A stretch of DNA of 64,000 nt, taken from Flavobacterium rivuli WB 3.3-2 = DSM 21788 (lineage in GTDB: Bacteria; Bacteroidota; Bacteroidia; Flavobacteriales; Flavobacteriaceae). The DNA is taken from the NCBI RefSeq assembly GCF_000378485.1, contig NZ_KB899969.1, forward strand, positions 62,001-126,000, in the 5' to 3' direction. A program made the position numbers and the translations under genes. A model generated the notes under the pieces. It ran no database searches. It was not told the DNA's origin and worked only from the letters and a program-made list of their open reading frames with translations. Of this stretch, positions 1-7,575 are shown in pieces; position 1 is the stretch's first letter; the number at the start of each line of letters is the position of its first letter.

Positions 1-1
1 G

Positions 2-1723
2 ATGTTTGCCAAGCTAATACCAGACCAGCCACAAAAGGATACATTAGAGTATGTGCTTAACCAGGTATTTTATGTTCGTACCGACCCGCAATGGATAGAA
101 ACGATACCCAAAGAGCAACTGGAACAGATGTTTGACATGCTTAAATTCAGGTCGTTATATGCATCTACCGAATCGCGCAGCCCGCTGGCCGAACTTATTT
201 TTGCCATGGAGGTGCTTATTCATCGTATTGCCGGCCGTGCGCTGGAGAGTGAGGTTATACAAATGGTGCCGGAGTACGAAAACCTCGAAAGCCCGTTCCT
301 TGCCATACAAAAGGAATTTGGCACGGTATCAGACAAACTACTGGAGCAAAACCGCAATTACGTATCGCCCAATGATATTGGCTATCGCCAAATTTTAGTA
401 CTCCGTTCCCAATGTGCCGATTATGTAAAGCTGGCGTTTAAAAACAGTGCAAAACACGGTATATCATTGCGGGTAAACCAGAGCCTGCTGCGCATTCGCC
501 AGCAACTGGAACGCCTTGCGGTATTGCTGCCTTTAATTGTTATAGACGAAACCGAAGGTGCTAAAAAAGATAGTATAGATTTAGCCGTTAAGCTGATTAC
601 ATACAATTGCGATAAGAACAATGTGCGCAAGCTGATAAATGAAAGCACGCAGTTGCTGTCATACGAAATTACCCAACATACCGCCGATACAGGCGAACAT
701 TACATTACTAAAGATCGTAAAGAGTATTTCAGGATGTTCTGGAATGCCTCCGGTGGGGGTATTATAGTAGGTATATTATGTATCATTAAGGTGTTCTTAT
801 CTAAAATGGATACCAGTGCCTTTGGGCATGCCTTTTTTTACAGCATGAACTACGCCATGGGCTTTATAGCTATTTATGTGCTGGGTTTTACATTAGCCAC
901 AAAACAGCCCGCCATGACCGCTGCCGCACTTGTACGTGCCCTTGAAAAAGGCCGTAAAAAGCACCATTCTGGCGAAGTAGAGAACCATGAAGCCTTTGCC
1001 GAATTTTTTGCACGGGTATTCCGGTCGCAGTTTATAGCATTTGTAGGTAATGTAATTATGGCATTTCCGGTGGCATTGCTGGGCATCTGGGCTATAGACA
1101 TGATATTTAATTACAACCTGGCGCTTACCAAGTGGTACCACCTTATAGAAGACCTTAACCCTATAGAGTCGCCTGCAATACTGCATGCCGCCATTGCCGG
1201 TGTGTTCCTGTTCCTTTCAGGAATTATAGCCGGTAGTGTTGCCAACCGCGACAAGTACCGCCATGTATACTACCGCATACAGGAACATCCGTTGCTTAAA
1301 AAGAGTTTTGGGCGCGTAAAGGCACAAAAGCTTGCCAAGCTATTCGAAAGTAAATGGGCAGGTATTGTGTCTAACTTTTGGTTTGGTGTCTTTATGGGGA
1401 CTACCGCCTCCATAGGATTCTTCTTAGGTCTCGACCTTGATGTTCGCCACATTACCTTTGCCAGTGGCAACCTTGCCCTGGGGCTGTATGGTGCCAACTA
1501 TAATGTATCTACCGATATGATCGTGTGGGGCGTGTTTGGTATAGGCATCATTGGGCTGGTAAACTTTATGGTTAGCTTTGGGCTATCAATGGGGCTGGCA
1601 TTCCGTTCGCGAAATATCCCCCTAACAGAGCTTGGCCCTATTGCAAAAGCCATCTGGAAGTACTTTAAGCAAAAACCGGGTTCGTTCTTTTTTCCTAATT
1701 TCAGGGCACAAACAAAGGAATAG
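2..1723 (+). CDS. Gcr-family 'site-specific recombinase' membrane protein, 5' truncated
   Basis: The 573 visible residues resemble the family annotated as site-specific recombinase Gcr. It has a long helical N-terminal half followed by several hydrophobic segments, at about residues 248-266, 275-300, 345-370, 395-415, 455-480 and 505-530. The name is historical. The protein looks like a polytopic membrane protein and I see no tyrosine or serine recombinase motif, so a recombinase activity should not be assumed. The first ATG is at base 2, directly at the window edge, and family members are usually longer at the N-terminus, so the gene probably starts outside the window. It stops at 1723 and is followed by a degenerate repeat region. 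Family assignment is from overall resemblance only. Confidence 0.6.
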   Translation: MFAKLIPDQPQKDTLEYVLNQVFYVRTDPQWIETIPKEQLEQMFDMLKFRSLYASTESRSPLAELIFAMEVLIHRIAGRALESEVIQMVPEYENLESPFLAIQKEFGTVSDKLLEQNRNYVSPNDIGYRQILVLRSQCADYVKLAFKNSAKHGISLRVNQSLLRIRQQLERLAVLLPLIVIDETEGAKKDSIDLAVKLITYNCDKNNVRKLINESTQLLSYEITQHTADTGEHYITKDRKEYFRMFWNASGGGIIVGILCIIKVFLSKMDTSAFGHAFFYSMNYAMGFIAIYVLGFTLATKQPAMTAAALVRALEKGRKKHHSGEVENHEAFAEFFARVFRSQFIAFVGNVIMAFPVALLGIWAIDMIFNYNLALTKWYHLIEDLNPIESPAILHAAIAGVFLFLSGIIAGSVANRDKYRHVYYRIQEHPLLKKSFGRVKAQKLAKLFESKWAGIVSNFWFGVFMGTTASIGFFLGLDLDVRHITFASGNLALGLYGANYNVSTDMIVWGVFGIGIIGLVNFMVSFGLSMGLAFRSRNIPLTELGPIAKAIWKYFKQKPGSFFFPNFRAQTKE

Positions 1724-1746
1724 TTAGTTTGCTTATTTTCTGAAAT

Positions 1747-1974
1747 AAGAATTTTTACCAAAGGCCACCACGGTTTTCGCAAAGGTAAAAAGGCTAAGTG
1801 AAGACAACCGGGTGCCAGTTTAAACTTAACTGCCTTAAGGCAGAGGTACACAAAGTTGGTTATTAAGCTTCGTGCGCCTCATCCCGATATTGGGATTGTT
1901 GTCCTTGTGTCAAATTGTATGTACAGCTTTGTGGCCTTCATGAAAAACTTTGTGTACATAGTGGTTAAATTCTT
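1747..1974. repeat. Degenerate intergenic inverted-repeat element
   Basis: The gap between the Gcr-like gene and the DinB gene (1724-2082) is filled mostly by this element. Its ends are inverted copies: AAGAATTTTTACCA on the left, and the complement AAGAATTTAACCA on the right. Inside are repeated words such as CACAAAG and CTTTGTG. The same words and end sequence (AATTT-ACCACAAGG) appear in the much better preserved element at 53029-53233, so both probably belong to one family of flavobacterial intergenic repeats. No plausible gene lies inside. Confidence 0.45.
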
Positions 1975-2046
1975 TTGGTAGTAGGTAGGTATATAAAAAT
2001 ACTGTTTCCATTTTCCTGCTGACATACTGTTGTCATTACCGTAAAA

Positions 2047-2054
2047 TACATTTG
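2047..2054 (+). promoter_or_regulatory. -7 box of the DinB-fold gene
   Basis: TACATTTG fits the Bacteroidota -7 consensus TAnnTTTG and lies 28 bases before the ATG at 2083. A TTG at 2030-2032 is only 14 bases upstream, shorter than the usual spacing, so the -33 element is uncertain. Confidence 0.5.
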
Positions 2055-2082
2055 CAGTATAAATCAATAACAGCAAATTATT

Positions 2083-2562
2083 ATGGAAACAACAACTCAA
2101 ATCATCAGCAAGCAGGAATTATTAAACCACTGGATTGGCCACCGTGCCCTTACACGCAAGGTTATCGATAAATTTCCTGAGAACGATTTCTTCGAATTTT
2201 CTATTGGGGGAATGAGGCCATTTGCCAAACTGGTTACAGAACTTCTTGCAATAGGTGCCCCCGGCATTAAAGCTATTGTAGAGCGTAGCGCATCGACCTT
2301 TAATGAAGAGGCAGCCACCTTTACCACAAAGGCCGATTATTTAGCAGCGTGGGATGCCGCTACAGATGCTATAACCCGTGACTGGGACGGGGTTAAAGAA
2401 GAACAATTTGAAGAAATGTTCAATCTTTTTGGGCAATATAATTTCCCTGTCCTGCAAAATATTCTTTATTTTATAGATAACGAGATACACCACCGCGCAC
2501 AGGGTTATGTGTACCTTAGGGCGCTGGGTATAGAGCCGCCGTTCTTTTGGGACCGTTATTAA
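2083..2562 (+). CDS. DinB-family four-helix protein
   Basis: This 159-residue protein fits the DinB/YfiT-like four-helix bundle family, whose members usually bind a metal through three histidines. Candidate ligands visible here are in HWIGHR near the N-terminus and in the EIHHRAQ segment near residues 135-140. It ends in PPFFWDRY, a C-terminus seen in many Bacteroidota DinB proteins. Its length is typical. A -7 box lies just upstream and a bidirectional hairpin follows the stop. It is convergent with the WYL regulator at 2587-3567. The family includes thiol-dependent enzymes and damage-inducible proteins, and the substrate cannot be told from sequence. Confidence 0.8.
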   Translation: METTTQIISKQELLNHWIGHRALTRKVIDKFPENDFFEFSIGGMRPFAKLVTELLAIGAPGIKAIVERSASTFNEEAATFTTKADYLAAWDAATDAITRDWDGVKEEQFEEMFNLFGQYNFPVLQNILYFIDNEIHHRAQGYVYLRALGIEPPFFWDRY

Positions 2563-2572
2563 TTGTAAACTC

Positions 2573-2607
2573 AAACATCCCGAAGGCTACATGCTTTCGG
2601 GATGTTT
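2573..2607. terminator. Bidirectional terminator overlapping the end of the WYL gene
   Basis: The arms AAACATCCCGAA and TTCGGGATGTTT form a 12-bp stem with A and T tracts on both sides, so it can act on both converging genes. The last codons and stop (position 2587) of the WYL regulator lie inside the hairpin. Confidence 0.8.
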
Positions 2608-3567
2608 TGCTATAAGGCGGTTGCTGTAGTTTTCTAACAATTGGGCTACAGTATCTATAAGTTCCTGCGGCTCGAGTATGGTGGCAAAATCGGCATACAT
2701 CATGTACCACCGCGGGAACCATTGTTTTATATCGCGTGCCATAAACAGCATCTCTATACCCTCTTTAGTTACGGCTTCAGATACAAAGCCGTGGTTGTAT
2801 TTTTCGGTACTCAGGTAACGTGCAAACTTAGGGTCTACCAGCATGCGCACTTTAGTAATATCGCAGGGTTTCTGATCTTTTTTAAGATAATGTTCTAAAG
2901 GCTGGTGCTGATGGGTAAAAGGTTGCTCCGTTGGCTTTATGCCAAATATACGATCGGTGCGAAACTGCCGGTAATCGTTGCGCAAGTGGCAAAAACCTAT
3001 GGCATACCAGTTGCTGTAATCATGAAAAACGCCTACGGGCTCTATAAGGCGCTGGCTTATGCTTTCGGCATCCATAGCCTGGTATTGCAGGGTAACACAG
3101 TATTTTTCGGCACTGCTTTTCATAAGCTCGGCAAGCACGTTAGGCACAGGGTCGGGAGCTATAGTCTGAGTTTGCTGCATCAGCACACTTTCTTCCATGC
3201 TTTGCAGCCAGTCTTTATCCTCATTTTTAAGGATCGACTTAATTTTAAACATCGCGCTGTTGTACGATCCGCCCAATGCCTTATCACTAAATTTTTGCAC
3301 CAGTTTTTCGGCGGCAATAAAACTGGCCGCTTCCTCTCTTGTAAACATAACCGGTGGCAGTTTGTAGCCATCTACCAGAGAGTAGCCTGTACCGGCCTCG
3401 CCATATAACGGCACTCCGGAAGCCTCCAGTGAGCGCATGTCGCGGTAAATGGTGCGGAGGCTCACGCCAAAACGTTCGGCAAGCTCCTGCGCCCGTACCG
3501 TTTTTTTAGACTGTAGTTGGATAAGGATGGCTATTATGCGGTCGAATTTTTTTGGGGTATCGTCCAT
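2587..3567 (-). CDS. HTH-WYL transcriptional regulator (YafY-like)
   Basis: The protein has an N-terminal winged helix (RIIAILIQLQSKKTVRAQEL, then RFGVSLRTIYRDMRSLEASG) and a central to C-terminal WYL domain with the motif LIEPVGVFHDYSNWYAIGF. Regulators of this architecture sense a ligand or nucleic acid through the WYL domain and control nearby genes. An upstream in-frame ATG at 3579 exists, but the -7 box TAACTTTG covers 3577-3584 on this strand. That puts the likely transcript start near 3570, so I place the start at the ATG at 3567 (MDDTPKKF). The length, 326 residues, is normal. The target could be the convergent DinB gene, a pairing often seen, but no operator is evident. Confidence 0.85.
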   Translation of the reverse strand: MDDTPKKFDRIIAILIQLQSKKTVRAQELAERFGVSLRTIYRDMRSLEASGVPLYGEAGTGYSLVDGYKLPPVMFTREEAASFIAAEKLVQKFSDKALGGSYNSAMFKIKSILKNEDKDWLQSMEESVLMQQTQTIAPDPVPNVLAELMKSSAEKYCVTLQYQAMDAESISQRLIEPVGVFHDYSNWYAIGFCHLRNDYRQFRTDRIFGIKPTEQPFTHQHQPLEHYLKKDQKPCDITKVRMLVDPKFARYLSTEKYNHGFVSEAVTKEGIEMLFMARDIKQWFPRWYMMYADFATILEPQELIDTVAQLLENYSNRLIAKHPESM

Positions 3568-3576
3568 TTTAAGTTG

Positions 3577-3584
3577 CAAAGTTA
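3577..3584 (-). promoter_or_regulatory. -7 box that decides the WYL gene start
   Basis: Read on the minus strand this is TAACTTTG, a match to TAnnTTTG. It overlaps the upstream candidate start codon at 3579, which argues that translation begins at 3567 with a leader of only a few bases. Confidence 0.55.
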
Positions 3585-3638
3585 CAGAGCAGCAAGGTTA
3601 TGAAAATACAAAGTTACAAAGTTCGTCTTGCCAATAGC

Positions 3639-4301
3639 CTATACTTTCTTCGCCAAATCATTTATTTTATTGCTCGTAACAATAACATCGTGGTAGTTGT
3701 TATTCGCCAGCCATACCATAGCCTTTGCAATATTAGCGGCGGTAACGCTTTTATATTTGGCAGCACCACCCCAAAGCAGCGGGTTAACTAACTTCCACAA
3801 CCCAATAAAAAGTTGCTCCATTACACGCGACTCTGACCTTTGCGCCACAATAAGCGACGGCTGTAAAATGTAAGTGTTGGCAATATTTTGTTGCTGTACA
3901 GCTTCCTGCATTTCGCCTTTGGTACGGCTGTAAAAAATGCTGCTGCTTTTATTGGCTCCCACAGCAGATACCACAATATACGTATCTATACCATTTGCTT
4001 TAGACAACTTAGCTGCCGTTACAGGAATCCCGAAATCTATTTTATAGTACTCGTCCTTATCCGGCGTTTTAGCTTTGGTGGTGCCTATGCAACAATACAC
4101 TTCATCGGCGGTAAAGTCAGGCGCATACTTTTCCAGTTGCAGCAAATCGATTATATGTTCCTCTATTTTAGGGTTGGCTATGTTAAGGCTTTTCCTTACA
4201 AAGATTTTTATAGTACTGTAGCGGCTGTCTGCCAGGAGCAGTTGCAGGAGTTCGCTTCCTGTTGCACCACTGGCACCAAGTATAATGGCTGTTTTAGGCA
4301 T
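3639..4301 (-). CDS. NAD(P)-binding Rossmann-fold protein (NmrA/TIP30-like)
   Basis: This 220-residue protein opens with the dinucleotide-binding motif GASGATGSELLQLLL at residues 9-23, typical of atypical short-chain dehydrogenases. A segment around residues 120-127 (FYSRTKGEME-like, here YSRTKGEMQ) matches the YxxxK-type region of TIP30/HTATIP2-like proteins, and ILQPSLIVAQRSESR follows. Family members bind NAD(P)H and may act as reductases or redox sensors. The substrate is unknown. It lies upstream of the WYL regulator on the same strand with a gap of about 70 bases, so it has its own or a shared transcript. Confidence 0.8.
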   Translation of the reverse strand: MPKTAIILGASGATGSELLQLLLADSRYSTIKIFVRKSLNIANPKIEEHIIDLLQLEKYAPDFTADEVYCCIGTTKAKTPDKDEYYKIDFGIPVTAAKLSKANGIDTYIVVSAVGANKSSSIFYSRTKGEMQEAVQQQNIANTYILQPSLIVAQRSESRVMEQLFIGLWKLVNPLLWGGAAKYKSVTAANIAKAMVWLANNNYHDVIVTSNKINDLAKKV

Positions 4302-4412
4302 GGCATTTTTTATTTACGAAAAGTTACGAATAAATGTGTGGGGATGATGGGATGCGGCTGAATTTTTGAGATGTTGACTGATTTAATAGGTACAACGTGT
4401 AACATCGCGACA

Positions 4413-4481
4413 ACCTGCAAGGTCTTCGAGACCTTGTAGGTTTAATTTTTTAGACCTACAAGGATTTTAAAACCTTGCAGG
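4413..4481. repeat. Nested intergenic palindrome
   Basis: Two hairpins stand side by side, ACCTGCAAGGTC/GACCTTGTAGGT and ACCTACAAGGATT/AAACCTTGCAGG. The outer ends are also complementary to each other (CCTGCAAGGT with ACCTTGCAGG). The result is a 69-base nested palindrome in the otherwise empty 316-base gap between the Rossmann gene and the AT-rich gene at 4618. It looks like a REP-type intergenic repeat. Confidence 0.6.
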
Positions 4482-4617
4482 ACAAACTACACTCATGCCT
4501 TAAACTTACGGAAGGCTTGTATCATTTCGTAAATGCCAAGTTCTGTTAATAAAATTATTATCGGAATTTAAATCATCCCATATAATATTATAATTTAGTA
4601 TTACTTAATTAGAATTT

Positions 4618-5466
4618 ATGTCGAAGGAAATTGTCTTTAGTGCTTATAAGTTTAACTTGTTGCCGTATGAAAATAAAAATTTGAGCTTTAATTTTGAAGG
4701 CGAAGACCCTGATTTTACTTTGAAAAAAGATAGGAACAAGGTTTTTTCTTCTATCTTATTATCTTTGAGTACTCATAAATCAGATAAGAATATGTTCAAA
4801 TTAGTTGATAGTGAAAAAGAATTATATCTTTTTAAAATCTCTAATAAAAAAAATGCCCATATAGTAGATGATAACTTTGAGAAGACAACAATACAAAGTA
4901 ATCCGTATGTATATATAGTTGTGGACAATGATCCAAAATCTCAATTTATATTTATAAGTGAAGCGGCTGAAATTTTCAAAACTGTAAATTCTACAAAGAA
5001 TATTTTACTTGCTGTCTTTAGGAGGCATTTGCAGTTAGAAATTTTAAATATCGAAATTACTGAAGTATTCGACAAAAAAGATTTTTGGAAACTCGCTAAG
5101 GATAATGAAAATAAAATAAATTATATAAATATTGAAGTTAAAAAACCAAATCCTTTTGATAAACCTAAGACTATGTATGAAGGGTTTCAAAATTTTGCTG
5201 GTAAAACAAATGCATACAAAAGTAATATTTTATTAAGAGCTCCTGAAAAAGGAATTTTAAAGGGTATCAATCCTAAAAATAAAGATTTAGTTAGCCTTGT
5301 TGAGCAATCGTCAGAGAGTGGGGGTGATATTAAAATTAAAATTGTTAACATACGTAAACAAATAAGCACAAATTCAAGTGTCAAAAAAGTAAAAATCAAT
5401 GAATCTGATTTAGATAAAAACGGAGACAAATTATTTAATATGTATATGGAAACTTTTAGAGTGTAG
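4618..5466 (+). CDS. AT-rich orphan protein of unknown function
   Basis: This is an intact 282-residue frame that I do not recognise. The protein has no signal peptide or membrane segment and is rich in Lys, Asn, Ile and Phe. It starts MSKEIVFSAYKFNLLPYENK, a beta-strand-like opening, and has a basic C-terminal third. The DNA is clearly more AT-rich than its neighbours, with long A and T runs and codons such as AAA, AAT and ATT dominating. Together with the palindrome just upstream this suggests a recent arrival. Single AT-rich genes of this kind in flavobacteria are often phage-defence or prophage remnants, but nothing here proves that. A hairpin at 5479-5498 follows. Confidence 0.65.
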   Translation: MSKEIVFSAYKFNLLPYENKNLSFNFEGEDPDFTLKKDRNKVFSSILLSLSTHKSDKNMFKLVDSEKELYLFKISNKKNAHIVDDNFEKTTIQSNPYVYIVVDNDPKSQFIFISEAAEIFKTVNSTKNILLAVFRRHLQLEILNIEITEVFDKKDFWKLAKDNENKINYINIEVKKPNPFDKPKTMYEGFQNFAGKTNAYKSNILLRAPEKGILKGINPKNKDLVSLVEQSSESGGDIKIKIVNIRKQISTNSSVKKVKINESDLDKNGDKLFNMYMETFRV

Positions 5467-5478
5467 TGCTTACAAAAA

Positions 5479-5498
5479 ATCCCGCCAAAAAGCGGGAT
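5479..5498 (-). terminator. lepA terminator
   Basis: ATCCCGC and GCGGGAT form the stem. On the minus strand it is followed by six T residues, so it serves lepA. In the plus direction there is no T tract, so it would end the orphan gene less well. Confidence 0.75.
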
Positions 5499-5534
5499 CC
5501 ATTATCTATCATCTTATATCTAAAAATCTAAGAT

Positions 5535-7331
5535 TTAATCATTCAGCTTCAACACCGCCATAAAGGCTTCCTGCGGAATTTCCACATTACCTACCTGGCG
5601 CATACGTTTCTTACCTTTTTTCTGTTTTTCAAGAAGTTTACGCTTACGCGATATATCTCCACCATAACATTTTGCGGTAACATCTTTACGTAATGCCTTA
5701 ACCGTTTCACGGCTAATAACCTTTACCCCAATCGCTGCCTGAATAGGAATATCAAACTGCTGGCGCGGTATAAGCTCTTTTAGCTTCTCGCACATTTTTT
5801 TACCTATGTTGTAGGCATTGTCTTCGTGAATTAGTGCACTCAGTGCATCTACCGGCTGTGCATTTAACAGTATGTCAAGGCGCACAAGTTTTGAGGTACG
5901 CATACCTATAGGCGAATAATCGAAAGAAGCATAGCCTTTAGAAACTGTCTTAAGCCTGTCGTAAAAGTCGAATACGATCTCGGCAAGCGGCATGTCAAAG
6001 TTAAGCTCCACACGCTCTGTAGTAAGATACGTCTGGTGGGTAATAATACCGCGCTTTTCTATACAAAGACCCATTACGTTACCCACAAAGTCCGACTTTG
6101 TAATGATCGTAGCTTTAATATACGGCTCCTCTACATGGCTCAGTCTTGACGGCTCAGGCAGGTCGCTCGGGTTGTTAACTATGAAGCCTTTTTCAGGCTC
6201 TTTTTTGGTAAAGGCAAGGTACGACACGTTGGGAACCGTAGTAATAACTGTCATATCAAACTCGCGCTCTAAACGCTCCTGGATAATTTCCATGTGCAGC
6301 ATCCCTAAGAACCCGCATCGGAAACCAAAACCCAGTGCCGCCGAACTCTCCGGTGCAAACACCAGCGAGGCATCGTTAAGCTGCAATTTCTCCATAGAGT
6401 TGCGCAGCTCTTCATAATCCTCTGTATCTACCGGATAAATACCGGCAAATACCATTGGTTTTACATCTTCAAAACCGCTTACCATATTTTGGGTAGGGTT
6501 TTTGGCATCGGTAAGGGTATCACCCACCTTAACCTCTTTAGCTTCTTTAATACCCGAAATAAGGTAACCCACATCACCCGCACCTACAATTTGCTTGGGT
6601 ACCTGGTTAAGTTTAAGCGTACCAATCTCGTCAGCATAATACTCATTGCCGGTAGCCATAAATTTAATTTTCTGGCCTTTAGTAATCGATCCGTTAATAA
6701 CACGGAAGATAACCTCGATACCACGAAACGGGTTGTACACCGAGTCGAATATCAGTGCCTGTAACGGCTCATCCGGGTTGCCTTTTGGTGCGGGGATACG
6801 CTCAATAATAGCAGCAAGTATAGCCTCTACACCAAGGCCGGTTTTACCGCTGGCAGGTATAATATCTTCGAGCTTGCAGCCTAAAAGGTCTACAATATCA
6901 TCGCTTACCTCTTCCGGGTTTGCGCTTGGTAAATCTATTTTATTAAGTACCGGGATAATTTCCAGGTCATTTTCTAAGGCAAGGTACAGGTTACTAATAG
7001 TTTGTGCCTGTATGCTTTGTGCAGCATCTACAATAAGCAGTGCACCCTCGCAGGCCGCAATAGAACGCGATACCTCATACGAGAAATCTACGTGGCCTGG
7101 GGTATCTATAAGGTTAAGTATATACTCTTCGCCTTTATAGGTGTACTCCATTTGTATGGCGTGGCTCTTAATGGTAATACCACGTTCGCGCTCAAGGTCC
7201 ATGTTGTCAAGCAACTGCGCCTGACTTTCGCGCTTTGTTACCGTTTGTGTGGCATCCAGCAGGCGGTCGGCCAGGGTACTTTTTCCGTGGTCAATATGTG
7301 CAATAATGCAAAAATTCCTAATATGCTTCAT
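5535..7331 (-). CDS. lepA: Elongation factor 4 (LepA), ribosome back-translocase
   Basis: LepA is a translational GTPase that binds the ribosome and moves or remodels it after translocation under stress. The 598-residue protein has all expected parts: the G1 motif AHIDHGKST at residues 11-19, the G3 motif DTPGHVDF near 77, and the G4 motif NKIDLPSA near 131. EF-G-like domains II, III and V follow. The LepA-specific C-terminal domain ends with [19 protein letters not shown] and FMAVLKLND. The length matches the family. It has its own terminator and marks the left border of the repeat-protein island. Confidence 0.97.
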   Translation of the reverse strand: MKHIRNFCIIAHIDHGKSTLADRLLDATQTVTKRESQAQLLDNMDLERERGITIKSHAIQMEYTYKGEEYILNLIDTPGHVDFSYEVSRSIAACEGALLIVDAAQSIQAQTISNLYLALENDLEIIPVLNKIDLPSANPEEVSDDIVDLLGCKLEDIIPASGKTGLGVEAILAAIIERIPAPKGNPDEPLQALIFDSVYNPFRGIEVIFRVINGSITKGQKIKFMATGNEYYADEIGTLKLNQVPKQIVGAGDVGYLISGIKEAKEVKVGDTLTDAKNPTQNMVSGFEDVKPMVFAGIYPVDTEDYEELRNSMEKLQLNDASLVFAPESSAALGFGFRCGFLGMLHMEIIQERLEREFDMTVITTVPNVSYLAFTKKEPEKGFIVNNPSDLPEPSRLSHVEEPYIKATIITKSDFVGNVMGLCIEKRGIITHQTYLTTERVELNFDMPLAEIVFDFYDRLKTVSKGYASFDYSPIGMRTSKLVRLDILLNAQPVDALSALIHEDNAYNIGKKMCEKLKELIPRQQFDIPIQAAIGVKVISRETVKALRKDVTAKCYGGDISRKRKLLEKQKKGKKRMRQVGNVEIPQEAFMAVLKLND

Positions 7332-7379
7332 CTTCTTCGTATATCAATTTTTTAGGGCGTACCACCTCCATTACATTCC

Positions 7380-7452
7380 GGCGTCGCGCTTTCGGCTTTA
7401 TCCCTTCGCTACGCTACGGGGATACCGCCTCTATCGCTCACGCGGGGCATAC
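7380..7452. repeat. Intergenic palindromic repeat in the lepA leader region
   Basis: A GC-rich stretch contains TATCCC (7399-7404) and GGGATA (7419-7424) flanking CTTCGCTACGCTAC, with CGGC and GCC outside. It resembles short interspersed palindromes of flavobacterial genomes. A possible minus-strand -7 box TATATTTG at 7476-7483 lies upstream, so the repeat would be transcribed in the lepA leader. Confidence 0.4.
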
Positions 7453-7527
7453 CAGTAAAGGTACGTATTAATCGGCAAATATAGTTAAAGTTAGCGAGTT
7501 GCGAAATAGCCTTTACATCAAATAAAA

Positions 7528-7550
7528 ATCCCCACGCACGGCGTGGGGAT
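7528..7550 (-). terminator. gevA terminator, CCCCACGC family
   Basis: The arms ATCCCCACGC and GCGTGGGGAT form a perfect 10-bp stem with an ACG loop. A T tract follows on the minus strand. It lies 26 bases past the gevA stop. Confidence 0.9.
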
Positions 7551-7575
7551 TCCAGAGAAAACTCTCTGCACAAAA

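Noticed and set aside
2..1723. A mobile element from the label 'site-specific recombinase'
   Set aside because: The Gcr-like protein looks like a polytopic membrane protein. There are no catalytic recombinase motifs, att sites or phage genes nearby.
1498..2100. Two minus-strand frames of 117 and 73 residues after the Gcr-like gene
   Set aside because: They overlap the end of the real gene or the degenerate repeat and have no plausible protein features.
2905..3408. 167-residue plus-strand frame
   Set aside because: It lies wholly inside the WYL regulator on the other strand, has no promoter and no recognisable content.
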